Origin: Cristatella mucedo | Taxonomy: Eukaryota; Bryozoa; Phylactolaemata; Cristatellidae | Reading direction: 5' to 3' | DNA length: 64,000 bases | NCBI GenBank assembly: GCA_009760855.2 | Contig: WPIO01000077.1 | Location: 1,645,001 to 1,709,000, forward strand | In this document: in pieces, positions 59,301 through 64,000 of the stretch | How the letters are laid out: each line of letters opens with the position of its first letter | Numbering within the stretch: position 1 is the first letter of the stretch | Program-made: the position numbers and the translations under genes | Notes under the pieces: model-generated | Databases searched by the model: none | The model's input: the letters and a program-made list of their open reading frames with translations, nothing else | Told to the model about the DNA's origin: nothing

Positions 59301-62300
59301 ACAAGGATGGTCTAATAAATTATAACTTGTATAGCATATCTTCAAAAGTACACACGAGATCTACTCCGAAATCCTGAAAGTAGCACAGAGACAACGACTG
59401 AAATCAAGTGTAGCAGTGACGTTTCCCAGCTCACGACGACTGAGGTGGTCGGATCAGTCTGTTCTTAAAACGGGAGAGTAGGAGCCCACAACAGGCATGG
59501 TTTTGAACAGGGTTCAGACGATTCAGACTTATTACGTAGGGGCGATGGTTTCACGAAACGTGGCTGCCAGGCGGCGTGTCTCTAACTCACCAAAATTCTT
59601 CTCCCAGGAGTGCCTCCAATTCTGTCATCTGCCCTGCGTATACTTCAGAGAGGCCTCGTGGGGCCTCCGCTGATCTCGGCCTGTTGCAGGTTGACTGCTA
59701 GTTAAAACGAGTGCGACCGTAACCCTGAAACCGTAACCTTGCTGCGTGCAACTGGCGGAAGAGGCCACGGGGGGGGGCACTCACGCCGACGGGCCATTCG
59801 AGGAGGAGGGGAGGCAAGGCCTGCGGGCCCCCATTGGCTGCTCTACCTAACGTGCAAAGACAAGAACGAATAAGCGTGCAGAGACAAGAATGCCGAAGAC
59901 AAGAACGGCAAGGACAGCAGCCTAGCAGTCAAAGTCACGACGAGCTGTTCTCGTCGGAGGCTGCAGCTGCATTCTCCGTCTCCGGGTAGTCGACCAGCAA
60001 CGACCCTCCCCGGGCATTGGCCGCTCGTGGCTGCGGTCGAGGTGTACGACGGAGCAATGGCTCTGAGTGCACCGCCGGTCGCATCCAATCGGAGCGCTTA
60101 TTTTGGCGTCATTTTGGCTCCCCTTTGTCCCAACCTCTCACCCACTCTCTCGCGCACAAAATCACTCGCATACACACTACAACACACGGATAAGCACGGA
60201 CGCAGACAAATTGGCCAAAACAGACACACATAGCGCGAGCAAAATCTCACCAATGCATACTCGTCTGGGTCTTCGCCCAGGGTTAACTTCATGATTAAGG
60301 TCATGAGTTCGAGGCGTGGCGCAGACAATGCCATAAGGCCCACTGAAAGCGGTGGTTATGATCACTAAGACTGTTCTGCCGCGATGTAAATGAGGTTCTT
60401 AAATCCGCCAAAATTTACTTTCCCTTTGTTCTCTCATGGTTTCACTCTTTCGACGTCCCTTCTCAGCGGTTCTCTCTTGGCTTCCACCCACCGAGTCTCC
60501 CCCTTGCCCGAAAGCCCTCCGATTCTCTTTACACTCTCGGATTCGTGAAAATACCTATAGCATGCTCCGCTCTCTCCTTTCCCTCTCGCTCTCTCCCTCT
60601 CTCTCTCACAAGCTGTCCGACCTATGTCTCGCTCATGCATCAACCTAGTACGTCCCTCCCAAAATTATTAACTTTCAGACCCAAATGTCTTATCCAGAAG
60701 GCTGACATAAACCCTATTAAATAGCCTTTAATGGTGAGCACCAAGACGTCCAGCATCATGCGATTAACTTATCGTTAATTTTACCTAGTCAAAAAGTACT
60801 CAAGGAGAGCAGGAGCAGGCTGTCGCTTCAGGCAGGACGACAGCTTATGCCAGTTCAATACCCCAATGACTCTCTGCTAGGATTAGTGGTCGGTGATACA
60901 CCGCACCTTTAGCGCTTAGCTTGACAAACTCGCCGTCTATAACGCCAGGTTAGTTGACTGACCATGATCATCCACCGGGTGATCGTAGTCCAATGACACG
61001 GCTAATCTCTGACAGAGCAACGGCGTCCGGCGGATAATCCAGGTCCACATCCGATAAAAGCAAAAATAATAACAGTTCATTTGTTTAACAATAAGATAAC
61101 CAATCTGCATCCACCCACTTGACATACTAGCTTGAAAGTAAGCAAGTCGATTGGTTTTTGATAAAATGAACAGAGTTAGTATGCATTAGCACAAACAGAA
61201 TAGTTTACTAGAAAGAAGCAATGCGGTGCGTTTTATCTTCTTTTTACATGTCGTCAAGTCTGGGGAATGAGTATGTGATGAAGTCAGTCGGTACTGCTTT
61301 GTCCAGGCTTTGGAGCTACTGGGATCAAAGGCTATAGGACTCGAGGTCGGTTCGAGGCACAGCTAAAAGATTTGAGTCAGAAGAGCGGGTGGTTCGATGC
61401 CCAGCATGATTGGGAAATAGTTCGGATTAGAAGACCAAAGAAAAAGAATGCAAGGACCAACTTGGATTTGGTATCCCTGTTGGCAGCCCCAAACTCTCGG
61501 AATGGGCTTTGTGGCTGAAAGTTGGCAGGTAATTTGGAGCCGATGTATTCGTTTAGCGAAAAGTCATTTAGGAGCACCGAACCCTGATTTCGTGCATGCA
61601 GATGCAAGAGGAAATTAAATGACCAAATTAGAGGGTTACGCTTTCCCATGTCTGAGTATCAGCAGGTTCGCCCGTAACTCGAAGGTTTTATGCTCCGATC
61701 ACTTCATGTGCACTTCATTTGCAATCGCTTGCATGTAGGACTTAAGACTGGTTTTGGCGCATGAACCTAGATTTAATCAAGGAGGTGGCCTTAGCTGGAC
61801 TTTACAAGTGTCGCCAATTATAGGAGAGCTGAAGGGGAGCGTCGGGTGACATCGCTTCCCGACAAGCCCTTTTAGTGATCCGACGAACTTATTGCGTCAC
61901 TATGTGGAGACCCATGGGCACTAAGTCAATGCGTCTATTAGTCGGAGGGTCACGGGTTCCACTCTCACGTAGCCATGGCCGCTGTCTCATTACCGCTACG
62001 ATATCCTCTTCGGGCAGTTCGCTTGGTTTGAATCTGGCTGCCGATTTAGCAGATTACTGTCGCCACCAGAGGAATTACACATTTTTTGAGATTAAAGAGT
62101 TTGGATACATAGTCGTAAGAAAATTTTATGCTTATGTGTTCAACAAAGCAATTATTTCAATGAGTCTATGATTAAGCAATCGTCATCGAAATTCAATTAT
62201 ATTTGAATGATATACTTTTTAGTGTCTGAACCGTACTAATGAGAATGTCTGTTCGCCTGCTATTGAAAGAATGGCATGCTCCGTCCTTCCGGTGAATACA

Positions 62301-63065
62301 ATTAGCAGACTAAAGCATTTGTAGAAAACTCAAGAACTTGTCTTAAAAAACACCTAACGTAATTGTCGGCTACCAACAAAGATAATCTCCCAGCACTAAC
62401 GATGAAACCTTGGCTTATTCTGTTCATGGCATACGTTCTATCTTATTTTCATTGCCGCCATGACAGAGGCCGATAAATCACAAGGTCAAGTACGGACCAA
62501 TTAACGTGGCTACTACCGTCATGCTTGGATCGTAGCTTTCTATATACTAAGTAGGTCGTCGAACCTCTCATGATTGTACAAATCACGTTCGACGAAGGTC
62601 ATTAATACGAGCAGGTACTACGTTTGCAGCTATTTTCTACGTAACTACATAAGTCCAAGGGGAGTTTTTTTTCATAAATACGAGCGATGCTTCCATCCGT
62701 GCTTTCCCATCGCAGAGACTGAATCTAGAGCAAAGTACTAAACACCCGCCACAGACACCAAAGCACCTGCCACAGATACTGGCAATCGGCGACTGTGAAT
62801 GAAATGCCATCGTATAATTAAAAAAATCTCCATCCTACAGGAGGGTGGGATGAAAGTGTTCTAAAAATGCTAAAATATAGGGCATTTTCTGAAGTGAAAA
62901 TATACCTCACCCAGGTCATTCGATAAGCAACAGGCAGTCGTTGCTTGCCCAGTCGCCAGCGAATTCGAAAGGCCTACCACCAGCAACTTACGCAGTATCC
63001 ATGGCTTGACAGAGCACCGTTGCCGCTGGAAACAGCATTCCCAGAAAGGCCAACGACGAAAGCAC
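45717..63065 (-). CDS. SLC51A: Organic solute transporter subunit alpha (SLC51A), last five exons; 5' end outside window
   Basis: Exons 63065-62992, 54115-53957, 50251-50140, 50062-49807 and 45850-45717 join in frame (phases 2, 2, 0, 1) to give 244 residues, matching the last three quarters of the roughly 340-residue OST-alpha. Landmarks in order: VLSSLAFLGMLFP (helix), YAAVILWTLAK then SSFGGKDD, the cysteine cluster PPCCCCCFCLP, a helix ending NGTYDPSP, two long hydrophobic helices, and a last helix from FHFTANLLILAFC followed by a charged cytosolic tail. FGGK plus the five-cysteine cluster and YDP are hallmarks of the family. OST-alpha is a seven-helix plasma-membrane protein that exports bile acids and steroid conjugates together with OST-beta in vertebrates. 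The N-terminal exons are not in the window. The introns are up to about 9 kb and hold a hAT element, L2 copies and SINEs. Confidence 0.88.
46400..47405 (+). mobile_element. Old L2-like LINE in the last SLC51A intron
   Basis: FNADDIQSYT (motif C), ATNFLKLNDDKTNLV, VNALVTSHIDFCSSLLADL, decayed ORF end, tail GAAATGAAAAAGTGCCTAGA and no clear ATT repeat. Antisense to SLC51A. Confidence 0.78.
48690..49500 (+). mobile_element. Very old L2-like LINE remnant
   Basis: Scattered matches: GSMLVKSTPKCHVYCISESV, a decayed motif-free middle, then LRLLHFLAPACLF and YAAKV near 49240-49380. Confidence 0.5.
49807..50062 (-). CDS. SLC51A: SLC51A exon with two membrane helices
   Basis: It encodes LSPSGAFWCV to ANQISS, with hydrophobic segments around ISVASFLFAIYGLLLLL and FFTVVLVILSTTIANFVIN. 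The acceptor is CTCTTTACAG and the donor GCG|GTGAGT. Confidence 0.88.
50140..50251 (-). CDS. SLC51A: SLC51A exon ending NGTYDPSP
   Basis: It encodes RFISGTMALLLQ to WVNGTYDPSP. The donor CCT|GTAAGT is excellent. The acceptor (GCTGCAG) has a weak pyrimidine tract, so the 5' border is less sure; it was chosen because it restores the phase. Confidence 0.82.
50350..50477. mobile_element. Small MITE with 14-bp perfect inverted ends
   Basis: AATAACTGCGATAC at 50350-50363 is the exact complement of 50464-50477. The interior (CAGCTGCTATTTCC, CAGCGGTTTTGATTTCA, GTGTTCC) matches the tandem units at 5925-7080 and the piece at 4889. It lies about 100 bases upstream of an SLC51A exon in gene sense. Confidence 0.7.
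50880..51896 (+). mobile_element. hAT transposon, 5' part
   Basis: A BED-type zinc finger start (CGRCNKIMKCSEKSTATFENH) at 50887-50955 is followed by KFSMTVDEYTTVRGHRFF near 51270 and LHLDTKTRWNSTNN near 51840, all hAT transposase landmarks. Stops and frameshifts are frequent. It breaks off at the young L2 and resumes at 52756. It lies antisense in an SLC51A intron. I could not find its terminal inverted repeats. Confidence 0.75.
51897..52755 (+). mobile_element. Young L2-like LINE nested in the hAT element
   Basis: It starts at LGVIFQSDLSLDDHISSTV and runs to the stem-loop and ATT tail. One extra T near 52186 shifts the frame inside LLADLHWLPV, so this copy is broken although otherwise very close to the 39-kb copy. 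AAGT is found on both sides. Confidence 0.9.
52756..53470 (+). mobile_element. hAT transposon, 3' part
   Basis: VKTEVVIRETLTELKKLEM, DVTLSADTILELMLNN and NLKCRVEERLKKECHEPLG precede the C-terminal dimerisation region: FHKFYNTITAIKPKSTDVE near 53320, then a frameshifted ALVF-type end. This is the second half of the element at 50880. Confidence 0.75.
53957..54115 (-). CDS. SLC51A: SLC51A exon with FGGK and cysteine cluster
   Basis: It encodes YAAVILWTLAKSM, SSFGGKDD and PPCCCCCFCLP. The acceptor is a strong pyrimidine tract ending CCCTAAG and the donor is ACG|GTATGT. An alternative acceptor 55 bases upstream would break the phase. In this family the cysteines are probable palmitoylation sites. 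Confidence 0.88.
54230..56270. other. SLC51A intron, no recognised feature
   Basis: A 147-codon minus-strand frame at 54595-55038 has no domain and no place in SLC51A. Confidence 0.4.
56274..56315. repeat. (TA)n microsatellite
   Basis: About 40 bases of TA. Confidence 0.96.
57346..57610 (-). mobile_element. Old L2-like LINE fragment (end of ORF)
   Basis: The minus strand reads SPLLKELRWLLVDRWIQRKS, LAPLYVAELLHHF, and on to YYSQLHERLKMF. It belongs to the same old subfamily as the copy at 37960. Confidence 0.72.
57755..57838 (+). mobile_element. L2-type tail with ATT repeats
   Basis: GATCAGTTCTCTGAGGGTGC followed by TCTATCAAATG and (ATT)n. Confidence 0.65.
57900..58435 (-). mobile_element. 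Old L2-like LINE fragment, reverse transcriptase core
   Basis: The minus strand reads ALLDLSAAFDTIDHD (motif A), a decayed motif B, then GYQFNADDDQPYVSF (motif C, with N for Y) and ANFLKLNDDKSKL. Confidence 0.75.
58436..58620 (-). mobile_element. Second old L2-like fragment, joined to the first
   Basis: The minus strand reads LKSLGACIPEIRNKMAANPL, KLNDDNTNLLVMGN. This block should lie downstream of motif C, yet it is placed upstream of motif A of the neighbouring piece, so two insertions or a rearrangement are involved. Confidence 0.65.
58625..60260. other. SLC51A intron, no recognised feature
   Basis: Open frames below 100 codons; G7 tract near 59770. Confidence 0.4.
60265..60412 (+). mobile_element. 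SINE-2 copy
   Basis: CCAGGGTTAACTTC head, GTCATGAGTTCGAGGCGTGG B-box region, CACTGAAAGCGGTGGTTATG core and ATGTAAATGAGGTTCTTAAA end. Confidence 0.75.
61200..61680 (-). mobile_element. Old L2-like LINE remnant
   Basis: The minus strand keeps the order of the ORF end (compare 180-360 of the first copy: the complement of GGTGGTTCGATGCCCAGCAT) and pieces of the DDHISS region near 61550. Deleted in the middle. Confidence 0.55.
61690..62990. other. SLC51A intron, no recognised feature
   Basis: GGGTCACGGGTTCCACTCTC near 61945 resembles a B box, but no SINE body is seen. Confidence 0.35.
62992..63065 (-). CDS. SLC51A: SLC51A internal exon (second or third helix)
   Basis: This short 74-bp exon reads VLSSLAFLGMLFPAATVLCQ and on. 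Its acceptor is TATTTTTCAG and its donor GC|GTAAGT. It ends in phase 2, as the next exon requires. It was recognised by alignment to the family rather than by length. Confidence 0.75.
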
Positions 63066-63644
63066 CTGAAAAATACAACAGCCCGCGAACACCTGTTAGC
63101 CCAAGCTGGCGTGGGGTGAAAATGAAACCCCCTTTTGGTAAATGATCCGTGCAAACTGAGTTGGGCACGACTTAAGGCTTTCATTTCCACGAAGCACTAG
63201 AACCTGCTTCGAGATTCTTTCGGCATACACGAACTCACATCCTCATCTCCCATCGTCGTAATCGCTGCACTCTTTAAGCATCCTGCCGATTACTCCGTCG
63301 ACTCGTACTGTGCTGTTCCATTTTCAATGTCTACCGACTATCGTAGGTCTGTCTTCTATCCTCTTTGCTGGCACCTACATATTACGTAGTTACGAATGCG
63401 CGCGAAAATATTTCTTCGTATAGCGTGCCTCTTGCGCTAATCTTTTCCCGTCTTTCTGCGTCCACCTTCCTCTTGTCTTCATAGTCTCTTTTTTCTGAAA
63501 TGTTCTGGTTATCTCGCTATCGCTGCTTCTTTCTCGATGATTGGATCGGTTCGTGACGTGCCTGCTTATTATGTCTCGTCTAGCTCTTTCGTCAGTATGC
63601 AAGCGGGTCATATTGCCTAGCTAACGTCTATGCAGTTGTTGCGG

Positions 63645-63712
63645 TACGTTAGGCGCCTGCATCGAGATTAAGTTCTCCTAGGGTGTTATATAAATGAGTA
63701 ATATTTTGTCTG
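63645..63712 (+). mobile_element. L2-type tail fragment
   Basis: GCGCCTGCATCGAGATTAAG and TTCTCCTAGGGTGTTATATA: stem-loop tail, closer to SINE-1 tails. Confidence 0.55.
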
Positions 63713-63761
63713 CTGCAAATTAATGCGCAAATGGTCGTACTATCAGCCAATTCACATTGCC

Positions 63762-64000
63762 TAATTGTGTCAAATCTGCCTATTTTCAGCTTCATAACAT
63801 TGCTAAAATTAGGGCTTGTTTAGATAAGGATACCACGTCCAAGTTGGTCCATGCATTCGTGACATCCCGTCTCGACTTCTGCAACTCACTGCTTACTGGC
63901 CTACGAGCATGTGCGATAGGCGATTGCAGCTGGTGCAAAACTCTGCAGCTAGGCTTGTCTGTTGTGAGAGTCGCAGTTGCCACATTACTCCACTTCTCGC
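63762..64000 (+). mobile_element. Young L2-like LINE entering the right edge
   Basis: It starts at the SNLPIFSFITLLK region (SAYFQLHNIAKIRACLDKD) and is nearly identical to the copies at 39 and 52 kb. It has a small deletion near 63918 that breaks the frame, and continues beyond the window. Confidence 0.85.

Overview
The window is nuclear DNA of an animal, most likely an invertebrate. The evidence is spliced genes with GT-AG introns for an animal-type organic solute transporter alpha subunit and a p24/TMED cargo receptor, together with dense L2-like LINEs, tRNA-derived SINEs, a hAT transposon, MITE-like elements and long dinucleotide microsatellites. I see no operons, CRISPR arrays or rRNA genes. 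I cannot name the species.

Three host genes can be reconstructed exon by exon, all on the minus strand and with compatible splice phases. (1) 19858-14491: a complete four-exon gene for a 285-residue methyltransferase resembling the C-terminal domain of the ovothiol enzyme OvoA, here free-standing and behind an N-terminal membrane anchor. (2) 32848-25556: a complete three-exon TMED3/TMED7-type gene of 211 residues. (3) 63065-45717: the last five exons of an SLC51A (OST-alpha) gene; its 5' exons must lie beyond the right edge. The introns are large and full of transposable elements.

The rest is mostly repeats. The main family is an L2-like LINE with an FYADD reverse transcriptase. It has a 3' UTR with a 38-bp duplication, a terminal stem-loop and an (ATT)n tail. 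Young open copies lie at 1-1037, 39092-40051 and 51897-52755 and enter the right edge at 63762; many older, broken pieces lie elsewhere. A second LINE family (LINE-B) leaves 3' ends at 20935, 35640, 37590 and 45220. SINE-1 joins a tRNA-like head to a tail copied from the L2-like LINE. SINE-2 is a roughly 160-bp tRNA-derived SINE that often ends in an oligo-T run. Also present are a hAT transposon split by a young L2 inside an SLC51A intron, a Tigger/pogo-like element with TA duplications (9386-10048), another long-TIR element (18615-19153), a tandem repeat of about 170 bp (5925-7080) that shares sequence with a small MITE, and a decayed coding copy of a multi-copy protein family (36400-37560).

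Layout: 1-14 kb is repeat-rich intergenic DNA; 14.5-19.9 kb the methyltransferase; 20-25.5 kb intergenic; 25.6-32.8 kb TMED; 33-45.7 kb intergenic with nested transposons; 45.7-63.1 kb SLC51A; 63.1-64 kb a further intron or upstream DNA. The three genes are not functionally linked as far as I can see. I did not find a clear new multi-gene system. The most interesting items are the anchored OvoA-like methyltransferase, the SINE/LINE shared tail with its stem-loop, the nested insertions, and a 4 x 16-bp array of CACGTG boxes behind the TMED gene.
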